From assembly GCF_022759505.1 (NCBI RefSeq), contig NZ_CP094289.1, positions 3,472,001 through 3,536,000 on the forward strand: a stretch of DNA of 64,000 bases, given 5' to 3'. The stretch comes from Georgenia sp. TF02-10. Its GTDB lineage: Bacteria; Actinomycetota; Actinomycetes; Actinomycetales; Actinomycetaceae. Position 1 is the stretch's first letter, and every line of letters starts with the position of its first letter. This document shows positions 45,542 through 52,463 of this stretch, in pieces. A model generated the notes under the pieces. The model saw only the letters and a list, made by a program, of their open reading frames with translations, had not been told where the DNA came from and searched no databases. The translations under genes and the position numbers were made by a program.

Positions 45542-47473
45542 TCATCGGGTGACGAGCTCGGCCGGTGCGGCCGGGTACTCCTCTCGTGCGGTCGCGTCGC
45601 GCGTGGTGTCCTCGCGGCGGCGCAGCAGCCGCATCGCGTTGGCGATGACGACGAGGACCGAGGCCTCGTGGACGAGCATCCCGATCGCCATCGTCACGCC
45701 GCCGGCGAACACGCCGGCGAGCAGGAGCGTGACCGTCACGAGCGCGACGGTGATGTTCTGCCGCATGACGGACACGGTGCGCTTGGCCAGGCCGATAGCC
45801 TCGGGGAGCTTGCGGAGGTTGTCCCCCATGAGGGCGATGTCGGCGGTCTCCACGGCGACGGCGGAGCCGGCCGCCCCCATCGCCACGCCGATGTCGGCGG
45901 TGGCCAGGGCGGGGGCGTCGTTGACGCCGTCGCCGACCATCGCGACGGTGCGGCCCTGGCGCTGGAGCTCGCGGACGGCGTCGAGCTTGTCCTCCGGCAG
46001 CAGCCCGGCCCGGACCTCGTCCACCCCGGTGGCCGCGCCGATGGCCTCGGCGACGAGCGGGGCGTCGCCGGTGAGCATGACGACCCTCGTCACCCCGGCC
46101 GCGTGCAGCCGGCGCACCATCTCGGCGGCGTCCGCGCGGACCTGGTCGGCGACGGCGACCACACCGACCACCGTCTCGTCGACGGCGACGATCATCGGCG
46201 TACGGCCGGCGGCGGCGAGCTCCTCCGCCGCTGCTGCGGCGCCCACGGCGTCGGCCACCCCGAGCTGGTCGAGCAGGGCGGCGTTTCCGACCAGGACCCG
46301 GCGCCCGCCGGTCGTGGCCGTGATGCCCTTGCCCGGCACCGGCTGCACGGCGTCCGGCAGGCCGGGGGTGGCCAGGCCCTCCGCCGCGGCGGCCTCAAGG
46401 ATCGGCCGGGCCAGCGGGTGCTCGGAGCCGGCCTCGGCGGCCGCGGCCCAGGCGAGCACCTGCCCGCGGTCCACGGCCGGGTCGAGGACGACGACGTCGC
46501 TCAGCTGCGGGCGCCCCTCGGTCAGGGTGCCGGTCTTGTCCACCGCGACGGCGTCGATCCGCGCCGAGCTCTCCAGGAACTCCCCGCCCTTGATCAGGAT
46601 GCCGTCCCTGGCGGCCCGGCCGATGCCGGCGACGATCGCGACCGGGATGGAGATGACCAGCGCCCCGGGGCAGCCGATCACGAGCAGGGTCAGGGCGAGG
46701 ACCACGTCCCCGGTGACCAGGCCGACCACCAGCGCCAGGGCCATGATCCCGGGGGTGTACCAGGTGGCGAACCGGTCGATGAACGCCTGGGTCTTGGCCT
46801 TGACGTCCTGCGCCTCCTCCACCCGGTGGATGATCCGCGCCAGGGTGGTGTCGGCCCCGACCCCGGTGGCCCGGACCTGCAGGAACCCGCCGCGCGAGAC
46901 GGTGCCGGCGAAGACCCGGTCGCCCGCGGCCTTCTCGACCGGGATGGACTCACCGGTGATGGAGGCCTCGTCCACGGCGCCGGTGCCGGCGATGACCTCG
47001 CCGTCGACCGGCACCTTCGCCCCGTTCTTGACCAGGACCGTCTCCCCCGTGCCGACGGCGCCGGCCGGGACCTCGACCTGCTGACCGTCGCGCATGACGA
47101 CGGCGACGTCGGGGGCGACGGCGACCAGCTCGGCCAGCGCGGAGCGGGTCTTGTTCATCGTGCGGGCCTCCAGGGCGTGCCCGACGGCGAAGAGGAAGGT
47201 CACCGCGGCGGCCTCCCAGTACTCGCCGACGATGATCGCGCCGGCCGCGGCGACGGAGACCAGCAGGTCGATGCTGATGTTCTTCACCGCCAGGGCCCGG
47301 ACGGCCTTGACGGCGATCGGGATGCCGGCGACCAGGGCCGCGGCCACCATGAAGATGTTGCTGACCGGGTCCGACCCGAGGACGCGGGCGACGAAGAACG
47401 ACGCCAGGATCGCCGCCCCGGAGACCGTCGGTACGGCCCACGGCCCGTGCCACCAGCGCTGCAGCGTGTTCAT
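45542..47473 (-). CDS. heavy-metal-transporting P1B-type ATPase, CPG type, no N-terminal metal domain
   Basis: A 643-residue metal efflux pump. Motifs: TGES (173-176) in the actuator domain, the intramembrane metal site GCPG (Cys268), phosphorylated Asp312 in DKTGTLT, HP in EHPLARPI, and GDGVND (514-519). The Cys-Pro-Gly motif differs from the CPC, CPH and SPC of well-studied copper, silver and cobalt pumps, so the metal is uncertain; zinc or cadmium are the usual guesses for this branch. It has no N-terminal HMA domain; a separate HMA protein is encoded 1 kb upstream. The ATG at 47473 is chosen for homology to the short N terminus. The promoter region is nearly duplicated upstream of the HMA gene. 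Confidence 0.9.
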   Translation of the reverse strand: MNTLQRWWHGPWAVPTVSGAAILASFFVARVLGSDPVSNIFMVAAALVAGIPIAVKAVRALAVKNISIDLLVSVAAAGAIIVGEYWEAAAVTFLFAVGHALEARTMNKTRSALAELVAVAPDVAVVMRDGQQVEVPAGAVGTGETVLVKNGAKVPVDGEVIAGTGAVDEASITGESIPVEKAAGDRVFAGTVSRGGFLQVRATGVGADTTLARIIHRVEEAQDVKAKTQAFIDRFATWYTPGIMALALVVGLVTGDVVLALTLLVIGCPGALVISIPVAIVAGIGRAARDGILIKGGEFLESSARIDAVAVDKTGTLTEGRPQLSDVVVLDPAVDRGQVLAWAAAAEAGSEHPLARPILEAAAAEGLATPGLPDAVQPVPGKGITATTGGRRVLVGNAALLDQLGVADAVGAAAAAEELAAAGRTPMIVAVDETVVGVVAVADQVRADAAEMVRRLHAAGVTRVVMLTGDAPLVAEAIGAATGVDEVRAGLLPEDKLDAVRELQRQGRTVAMVGDGVNDAPALATADIGVAMGAAGSAVAVETADIALMGDNLRKLPEAIGLAKRTVSVMRQNITVALVTVTLLLAGVFAGGVTMAIGMLVHEASVLVVIANAMRLLRRREDTTRDATAREEYPAAPAELVTR

Positions 47474-47853
47474 GGTTCTTGTCCTTCTCTCGATGCGGGT
47501 TCGCCCCCGGTTCCCGGGTGCTGATTGCGACGCTACGAACGTCGCCCGCGCCGGACCATGACGGGCGTCAATGAACCGCACACTGGCCGAGAAGGGGGTC
47601 CTGGCGGCCGCGGGCTGCCAACCGCCAGGTGTCAACGGCCATGTCAACGGCCAGGTGCAGGTGGGGCCGGAAGCCGCCGACCGGAGCAAGGATCTGTCGG
47701 CGACCATCCACCGGTGGATGTCCCAGGTCGTCTCGACCTGGACGTGCTCGGGCTCGCGACGAGGCCTGCCAGACGGGTCTGCTTGGCGCGGTGAGCAGGG
47801 TCGTGCCGGTGCGCGCGGCGCTGAGCGCCGATGATCTGGTCGAGGGTTGACGG
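47474..47853. other. intergenic region between the metal ATPase and the TPR gene
   Basis: Apart from the ATPase promoter box (47517-47576), nothing gene-like is seen in 380 bases. Frames on both strands give only Arg- or Pro-rich strings. Confidence 0.55.
47517..47576 (-). promoter_or_regulatory. metal ATPase promoter/operator, copy A
   Basis: This 60-bp block matches 48801-48860 at about 49 of 60 positions and lies at almost the same distance from its gene (44 bases versus 42). On the minus strand it contains TGACG-CC-CGTCA, a perfect inverted repeat. ATGGTCC and TAGCGT follow, spaced 17 bases apart, as possible -35 and -10 elements. Conservation of position and sequence argues for a shared regulator. 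Confidence 0.7.
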
Positions 47854-48354
47854 TCAGGCGTCCCCGGACCGTTCGGTCAGCGCCTCGGCATAGCTCTCGA
47901 CGGCGTGCCGGTACATGGGCAGCGTGCGCGCGAGGGCTCTCGTGGCTGTGGCGAGCGCTTCGTCGTGCCGTCCACAGTCGTGGAGCGCCAGGGCCAGGAA
48001 CGCCTGCGCCGCGTCACCGGTGACCTCGTCGCTCGGCTGCGCCCGCAGCAGCTCGACGGCTGCTTCCGGCTCGCCGGTGTTCCGCAGCGAGCTCGCCAGC
48101 TGGATGACCGCTTGCGGCTTCCGGGCCCCGGCCAGCCCACGGTCGAGCGCCGCCCGGTACAGCGGGATCGCCTCGTGCTCCCTGCCGAGGAAGTCGTGCA
48201 CCGACGCCCACTCGTACAGCGCCTCCGGATCGTCCGCCGGACGCTCCTCGACCAGTGCGCGCATCTCGCTGAGCGCCGCAGCGGGTCTGGCATCATCGGC
48301 CGAGGCCCAGTACGCGGCGATCCGCTCGTCCCAGGTGTCCGACACGGTTCCCAT
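47854..48354 (-). CDS. tetratricopeptide repeat protein
   Basis: A 166-residue all-helical protein with about three TPR-like units. DPEALYEWASVHDFLGREHE, AVIQLASSLRNTGEPEAAVE and AFLALALHDCGRHDEALATA have the usual small/aromatic spacing. No signal peptide or membrane segment is visible. Relatives are small cytosolic TPR proteins of unknown role. It lies between the HMA gene and the metal ATPase on the same strand but lacks the promoter box they share, so it may be a later insertion in that unit. Confidence 0.78.
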   Translation of the reverse strand: MGTVSDTWDERIAAYWASADDARPAAALSEMRALVEERPADDPEALYEWASVHDFLGREHEAIPLYRAALDRGLAGARKPQAVIQLASSLRNTGEPEAAVELLRAQPSDEVTGDAAQAFLALALHDCGRHDEALATATRALARTLPMYRHAVESYAEALTERSGDA

Positions 48355-48519
48355 CCTCCGCCACTCGCCGACCGGGGATAGACAACGCGGCGACCGGCGC
48401 CGCGGAAGAACAGGTGCGCCGCCGTGGGCCGGTCCTCGGACCGGCCCACGGCGGCGCAGATTCGTCCGGGATGGCGGTGCAGGGCACCCCGGGTGGTGCC
48501 CCTTGTCCGCGTCTGGTGC

Positions 48520-48759
48520 TCAGAAGGCGGCGGGACGGGCGACGTAGCCGGCCTTGGCGACGGCGGCGACGAGGTCGTCCACGGAGACGACGGACGGGTC
48601 GTGGTCGACCTCGATGCGGGCCGAGGCGAAGTGGACCTGGACGGCGGTGACGCCGTCCAGGCGCCCGACCTGCTTCTCGATCTTGGCCACGCAGGAGGGG
48701 CAGGAGAAGCCCTCGGCGCGCAGGACGGTGTGGGTGGTGGTGGAAGCGGTGGTGCTCAT
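48520..48759 (-). CDS. heavy-metal-associated (HMA) domain metallochaperone
   Basis: A 79-residue ferredoxin-like HMA domain. GFSCPSC gives the metal-binding pair Cys20 and Cys23, and AKIEKQVGRLDGVTAVQVHF follows the usual fold. It could deliver metal to the P-type ATPase 1 kb downstream, which lacks its own HMA domain. A near-copy of the ATPase promoter region precedes it at the same spacing, strongly suggesting co-regulation. Confidence 0.9.
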   Translation of the reverse strand: MSTTASTTTHTVLRAEGFSCPSCVAKIEKQVGRLDGVTAVQVHFASARIEVDHDPSVVSVDDLVAAVAKAGYVARPAAF

Positions 48760-48800
48760 GGCTCGTGGTCCTCTCTCAGACTCGCTCTCACCCGCTCTGG

Positions 48801-48860
48801 GGTGCTGACTACGACGCTAGGAGCGGCGCCCGGAGCGGACCATGACGTACGTCAATCAAC
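48801..48860 (-). promoter_or_regulatory. HMA gene promoter/operator, copy B
   Basis: This is the partner of 47517-47576. On the minus strand the palindrome TGACGTACGTCA is followed by ATGGTCC, a 17-base spacer and TAGCGT. It lies 42 bases upstream of the HMA start. Confidence 0.7.
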
Positions 48861-48968
48861 TGCCGATCACGTCGTGGGTGCTCCCGAGACTCCGGATCAG
48901 AAGGCCCACCCAGGAGACCCGCTCAGCGTGCGCGTACCGCGGGCCGCTCGACGCAGGCAGTCGTCCTC

Positions 48969-48991
48969 GTGACGGCGCTGGTGCCCGTCAC
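48969..48991 (+). promoter_or_regulatory. inverted repeat upstream of the HTH regulator
   Basis: GTGACGG (48969-48975) and CCGTCAC (48985-48991) form a 7-bp inverted repeat with a 9-base spacer, about 40 bases upstream of the regulator start. The TGACG/CGTCA half-sites equal those in the two metal-gene boxes but with wider spacing. This is a possible autoregulatory site. Confidence 0.4.
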
Positions 48992-49032
48992 GGACCGGCT
49001 TGCGGGCCGTGGCCGGTGCGATGATGCCTCAC

Positions 49033-49731
49033 GTGAGCAGACGACCGGTCGATGCGGGTGCGGAGCGTTCCCGTGCCGACTCGCGCCGGCGCGTGCTCCA
49101 GGTCCTGCGCGCCGCACCGAAGGGTTGCGGGGTCGGCCAGGTCGCCGACCGCACCGGCCTGCACCCCAACACGGTGCGCTTCCACCTCGAGCGCCTCGAG
49201 ATGGACGGGCTGATCTCCCGGCAGGTACGACGCAGCGGCGAGCCGGGGAGACCTCCGCTGACGTACACGGCCATCCCGGTTCCCGACGCCGGGCACGAGC
49301 ACCGTCAGTTCGGTCCGCTGGCCGAGGTCCTCGCCCAGCTCGTCGCGCGCACCACCTCCGATCCGGCAGGGGCGGCCGTCGAGGCCGGCCGGTCCTGGGG
49401 CCTGACGATGGTCGAGCCCGCCACCGGGCCGACCCCACCGGCCGATGCGACAGCCACGCTGGTCGGGACCCTGGGCGCGGTCGGGTTCGTGCCCGAGGTG
49501 TCCGTCACCGGTGAGCACACCACGGTCCTGCAGCGGCACTGCCCGTTCCTCGAGGTCGCCCAGGCCCACCAGGACGTGATCTGCTCGGTCCACCTGGGGC
49601 TGATGCGCGGAGTCCTCGAGCGCCTGAACACCACGGTTGTCGCCGAGCGTCTGGTGCCCTTCGCCAGCCCGGATGGATGCGAGGCGTACCTGAGCTCCGG
49701 GACCGCCCCGGGCTCGGCCGCATCTGACTGA
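49033..49731 (+). CDS. winged-helix transcriptional regulator with C-terminal cysteines (COG2345-like)
   Basis: A 232-residue regulator. The N-terminal HTH (about 15-65) has VGQVADRTGLHPNTVRFHLE, then a wing GEPGRPPLTY. The C-terminal domain carries Cys170, Cys184 and Cys216 in HCPFLEVAQAHQDVICSVH, a pattern shared with SufR-like iron-sulfur regulators, so it may sense Fe-S status, oxidants or metal. I chose the GTG at 49033 because GATGAT lies seven bases upstream (leaderless type); ATGs at 49021 and 49024 are alternatives. It is divergent from the HMA gene and convergent with the ferredoxin. Confidence 0.8.
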   Translation: MSRRPVDAGAERSRADSRRRVLQVLRAAPKGCGVGQVADRTGLHPNTVRFHLERLEMDGLISRQVRRSGEPGRPPLTYTAIPVPDAGHEHRQFGPLAEVLAQLVARTTSDPAGAAVEAGRSWGLTMVEPATGPTPPADATATLVGTLGAVGFVPEVSVTGEHTTVLQRHCPFLEVAQAHQDVICSVHLGLMRGVLERLNTTVVAERLVPFASPDGCEAYLSSGTAPGSAASD

Positions 49732-49801
49732 GAGCGCCGGTCCCCGGTCGCCACGCTCCGCGGGCATCGGGTCAGGCCTCGTCGCCCACCGTGGCCGTCA
49801 C

Positions 49802-50146
49802 TCATGTGGTCGCCCTCGGGTGAGCGGCGACCAGCTCGGTGTCCGTGCCGATGGGGCCCAGCTTGGCGGCGCCGCCGGGAGAACCGATGGGGTCGGCGCG
49901 TCCTGGTAGTGGTTGGTCGAAGAAGCGGGCGTTGTCGGCGAGGAAGGGCTGGAGGTGCTCGGGCAGGTCGTCCTCGTAGTAGATCGCCTCGACGGGGCAT
50001 ACCGGCTCGCACGCCCCGCAGTCCACGCACTCGTCGGGGTGGATGTACAACGACCGTTCGCCCTCGTAGATGCAGTCCACCGGGCATTCGTCTACGCACG
50101 CCCTGTCCATGATGTCGATGCACGGCGCGCCGATCACGTAGGTCAT
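49802..50146 (-). CDS. fdxA: 7Fe ferredoxin (3Fe-4S plus 4Fe-4S)
   Basis: A 114-residue ferredoxin beginning MTYVIGAPCIDIMD. Cysteines 9, 17, 21, 25, 40, 43, 46 and 50 have the spacing of FdxA proteins that hold one [3Fe-4S] and one [4Fe-4S] cluster. A 55-residue C-terminal tail follows, as in actinobacterial homologues. The ATG at 50146 is preceded by GGAGG. It could donate electrons to P450s or serve the fprA-type reductase encoded at 54.6 kb. Confidence 0.93.
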   Translation of the reverse strand: MTYVIGAPCIDIMDRACVDECPVDCIYEGERSLYIHPDECVDCGACEPVCPVEAIYYEDDLPEHLQPFLADNARFFDQPLPGRADPIGSPGGAAKLGPIGTDTELVAAHPRATT

Positions 50147-50227
50147 GGTCGGTCCTCCCATCCGGCTCGTCAGCCACACCCGCGGGGCCGGACCAGGGAT
50201 GTGACGCTGGCGGCTTCTCGCCACCAG

Positions 50228-50257
50228 GTTGTTCACAGTTGTTCTTGGAGATACTAG
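50228..50257 (+). promoter_or_regulatory. candidate whiB promoter with direct repeats
   Basis: GTTGTTC occurs at 50228 and again at 50238, exactly ten bases apart. TTGTTC (50229-50234) and TACTAG (50252-50257) are 17 bases apart and fit -35 and -10 elements for the whiB gene. The direct repeats may be bound by a regulator shared with the divergent ferredoxin gene. Confidence 0.5.
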
Positions 50258-50312
50258 CCTGGCAGCAGCGCCGCCGGCCTGCCCGTCGGCATGAGGAGGG
50301 GAGGGAGTGGTG

Positions 50313-50597
50313 ATGGACTGGCGTCAGCGCGCCGCGTGCCGGGGCGAGGATCCGGAGCTGTTCTTCCCCGCGGGCGACACCCGGTCGGCTCAGGAGCAGA
50401 TGGAGGCGGCGGCCAAGGCGGTGTGCGCCCGGTGCGCAGTGATCGACACGTGCTTGACGTGGTCGTTGCAGACCGGCCAGGACACCGGCGTCTGGGGTGG
50501 GATGTCCGAGGCGGACCGCCGGACGCTGCGGCGCCCGTCCGTCCGGGTCCGCCGGACGCTGCGGCGCCCGTCCGCCCAGGTGCGCCGGTCTGCCTGA
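50313..50597 (+). CDS. whiB: WhiB-family iron-sulfur transcriptional regulator
   Basis: A 94-residue Wbl protein. Cys9, Cys38, Cys41 and Cys47 (ACR...CARCAVIDTC) ligate a [4Fe-4S] cluster, and GVWGGMSEADRR is the conserved turn before the basic C terminus. Wbl proteins bind the primary sigma factor and respond to oxygen or nitric oxide. The C terminus is a tandem duplication, RTLRRPSVRVR then RTLRRPSAQVR. Start choices are GTG 50307, GTG 50310 or ATG 50313, after a GGAGGG-rich stretch. It diverges from fdxA. Which Wbl class it belongs to is not certain. Confidence 0.92.
   Translation: MDWRQRAACRGEDPELFFPAGDTRSAQEQMEAAAKAVCARCAVIDTCLTWSLQTGQDTGVWGGMSEADRRTLRRPSVRVRRTLRRPSAQVRRSA
50520..50585 (+). 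repeat. 33-bp tandem duplication inside whiB
   Basis: Two 33-base units starting CGGACGCTGCGGCGCCCGTC (50520 and 50553) encode eleven residues each of the basic DNA-binding tail. The duplication is in frame. Confidence 0.85.
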
Positions 50598-50669
50598 CCA
50601 TGTGCCTCGACCTCATCGAGTGGCGTCAGTCTGTGTTGATTCTCCCAATGATTGGTGGCGAACACCGCT

Positions 50670-51167
50670 ATGAGCGAACCGGAAAGCACCCGCCCGCCCG
50701 GCGCCGAATGGATCGGCGGCACGGTGCCGCGGGCGGCCCACGAGCACCATGCGGAGCTGTGGTCCGGACTTGCGCGTCGCGAGGCGGCCCTGGTTGATGC
50801 CGTGACCGCGGGCGAAGACCATGAACCGCCCCGGGCCGAGATGGTGGACTTCCTGCACGGGGAGGTCTTCGCCCACCTGCAGACCGAGGAGCTGGTGCTG
50901 TACAACGCTGCGCGCGGAGTCGGTGCGCACGCCCTGGTGGCCACCCTGGAGCTGGACCACAAGTCGCTGCTGAGCCTGACCGAGCACATCGCCCAGGCCA
51001 GCACCGGCCTAGACGCTGCCCTGCTGGCACGGGCGCTGGTGATGCTGTTCGTGCTGCGGATGGAGAAGGAAGAGACGGTGCTCCTGCCGACACTGGCCGA
51101 GGCCGGCATCGACGTCTCGGTCCTGCTTCAGGGCCGGCCCGAGATGCTGGGCACCGACCAGGCCTGA
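50670..51167 (+). CDS. hemerythrin HHE-domain protein
   Basis: A 165-residue four-helix protein with the di-iron ligand pattern AAHEHHAEL, LHGEVFAHLQTEELVL and LELDHKSL, then EKEETVLLP near the end. Such proteins bind oxygen, nitric oxide or iron, and several are partners of stress regulons. The start is ATG 50670 or GTG 50652; no clear Shine-Dalgarno is seen. It lies 70 bases downstream of whiB on the same strand. Confidence 0.85.
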   Translation: MSEPESTRPPGAEWIGGTVPRAAHEHHAELWSGLARREAALVDAVTAGEDHEPPRAEMVDFLHGEVFAHLQTEELVLYNAARGVGAHALVATLELDHKSLLSLTEHIAQASTGLDAALLARALVMLFVLRMEKEETVLLPTLAEAGIDVSVLLQGRPEMLGTDQA

Positions 51168-51245
51168 AGGCCCAACACCGAGCGAAGCAGGTGCGGTAGG
51201 CGGCCTCGGTGGCCTGGCGATGCCAGGGCGACGGCGAGGTGGGTT

Positions 51246-51408
51246 GTGCAGTTGATCCGCGACCAGCGCCCGAAGGGCGTGAAGGCGCGGATCACGGGGA
51301 CGAGGTCCACGTCACCTCCAAGAGCCGGGAGGACCTGCAGGCGGTCATCACCCTGCTCAAGGGCGCGGAGAACATCGGCGCCGCCCTCCACCCATCAACT
51401 ACCGCTGA
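51246..51408 (+). pseudogene. decayed 3' fragment of yajQ
   Basis: This fragment matches the last 54 codons and stop of yajQ (44213-44377) at roughly nine of ten bases. It reads LIRDQRPKGVKARITG, then in another frame [21 protein letters not shown] missing base at ITG and another change near the end break the frame. It lacks the first two thirds of the gene and a start. It marks the far end of the accessory block that begins after intact yajQ. Confidence 0.88.
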
Positions 51409-51429
51409 GCGCGCCGCGCCGGGATCCGA

Positions 51430-51886
51430 CTACTCGCCCATGAAGTCTGCTGCGTTGCCGAGGTATAGCTCGATCCGGTCGGTGGTCCAGGTGGGGACAC
51501 CCGTCCCGAAAAATCCTGGTCCTCCGTCCAGATGGGGCAGCCGAGGACGAGCGCGGCGGCAAGGACTTCCCAGTCGTCTGGGTCCCGCGAGCCGATGCGG
51601 GCAAGCGCATTGGTGCGATACCGCACGTACGCCTGCATGGGTAACACCTGCACGATCCGACGCGAAGAGCGTCGAGAACCTCCATCGCGGCCACGACCGT
51701 GGAGGCGTCGAGACCGTGTCTGGCCAGCAGGGTTGGGAGGTAGGTGACGGCTTCCTCGAACGCGCTGCCCGGCGCATAGAAGGACGCTCGTACGGCGTAC
51801 TGCTCGATGATGGCGCGAACTCGCCGACCGAGGACTGCGCGAATCAGGATGTTGGCGTCGAGAACGATACGCGCCTCGGCGGTCAT
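51430..51886 (-). pseudogene. PIN-domain toxin, broken by two apparent frameshifts
   Basis: Joined across frames, the product is about 151 residues. It contains RIVLDANILIRAVLG (first Asp), SAFEEAVTYLP, then after a shift near 51660 ARIGSRDPDDWEVLAAALV and PIWTEDQDF, then after a shift at the five-A run 51509-51513 GVPTWTTDRIELYLGNAADF. All expected PIN acidic residues are present. Both shifts are repaired by adding one base, the second being a T5-to-T6 run on the coding strand, so sequencing undercalls are as likely as true decay. The ATG overlaps the antitoxin stop. Confidence 0.8.
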
Positions 51887-52146
51887 GCTTCGGTCGTCGC
51901 CGTGGACCGGGCCTCACCAAACTTCGTGACGATCTCTCCGATCTCCTGCTCGTCGAGGTGGAGCAAGGCGTCCAGCTTCGCGGCGGCGGCCCGAAGAGCG
52001 GCGGCATCCGCTTCCCGATCGGTGGGGGTGGGGATGAAGTAGCCGACCGTCCGACCGTGCCGAGTGACGGCGACCGGCACGTCAGCGTCGATGAACGCGG
52101 CGAGGTCGGCACGGAACTTGCGTATGCCGACCCTCTGGGCAGTCAC
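51883..52146 (-). CDS. type II toxin-antitoxin antitoxin, Phd/YefM-like
   Basis: An 87-residue protein starting GTG (VTAQRVGIRKFRADLAAFID), with GGAGG five bases upstream. VAVTRHGRTVGYFIP is the AbrB/Phd-like strand and turn used for DNA binding, and the C-terminal half should wrap the toxin. It overlaps the PIN toxin by four bases (ATGA), the normal antitoxin-toxin layout. Confidence 0.85.
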   Translation of the reverse strand: MTAQRVGIRKFRADLAAFIDADVPVAVTRHGRTVGYFIPTPTDREADAAALRAAAAKLDALLHLDEQEIGEIVTKFGEARSTATTEA

Positions 52147-52463
52147 TGTCGCCTCCTCCCGTGTATCACTGTGTACGCATCTTAGCGGGGTGGCTGCCGC
52201 AATCACACGACCTCCCGTCCCACTGCCCGGAGCCGTCGTCGCCAGCCGGCGTCAAGCGTCGGCGTAGAACGAGGAACGGCTGGAAGGAGGCGGGGCCGCG
52301 TCGATCGCTGCGACGTTGCCATCGGCCGGTCTGGTCGCACCGACCCGGTCCCGACCGGCGGCCGGGGCGCTGAGCCCACGCGGCTGAAGTACCGGTCGCT
52401 CCACCGGTGGGTGCGGGAGCATGCTGGGAACGCCGCCCGGCCCAGGTTCCAGGAGGTCCGCCG

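Noticed and set aside
47525-47850. Small plus-strand frames in the ATPase-TPR spacer
   Set aside because: Arg- and Pro-rich, no ribosome-binding sites, and they overlap the promoter box.
52384-52440. LKYRSLHRWVREHAG string resembling part of an HNH endonuclease
   Set aside because: Only about 15 residues, no metal or Cys motif and no supporting frame upstream; it leads into the mrr ribosome-binding region.
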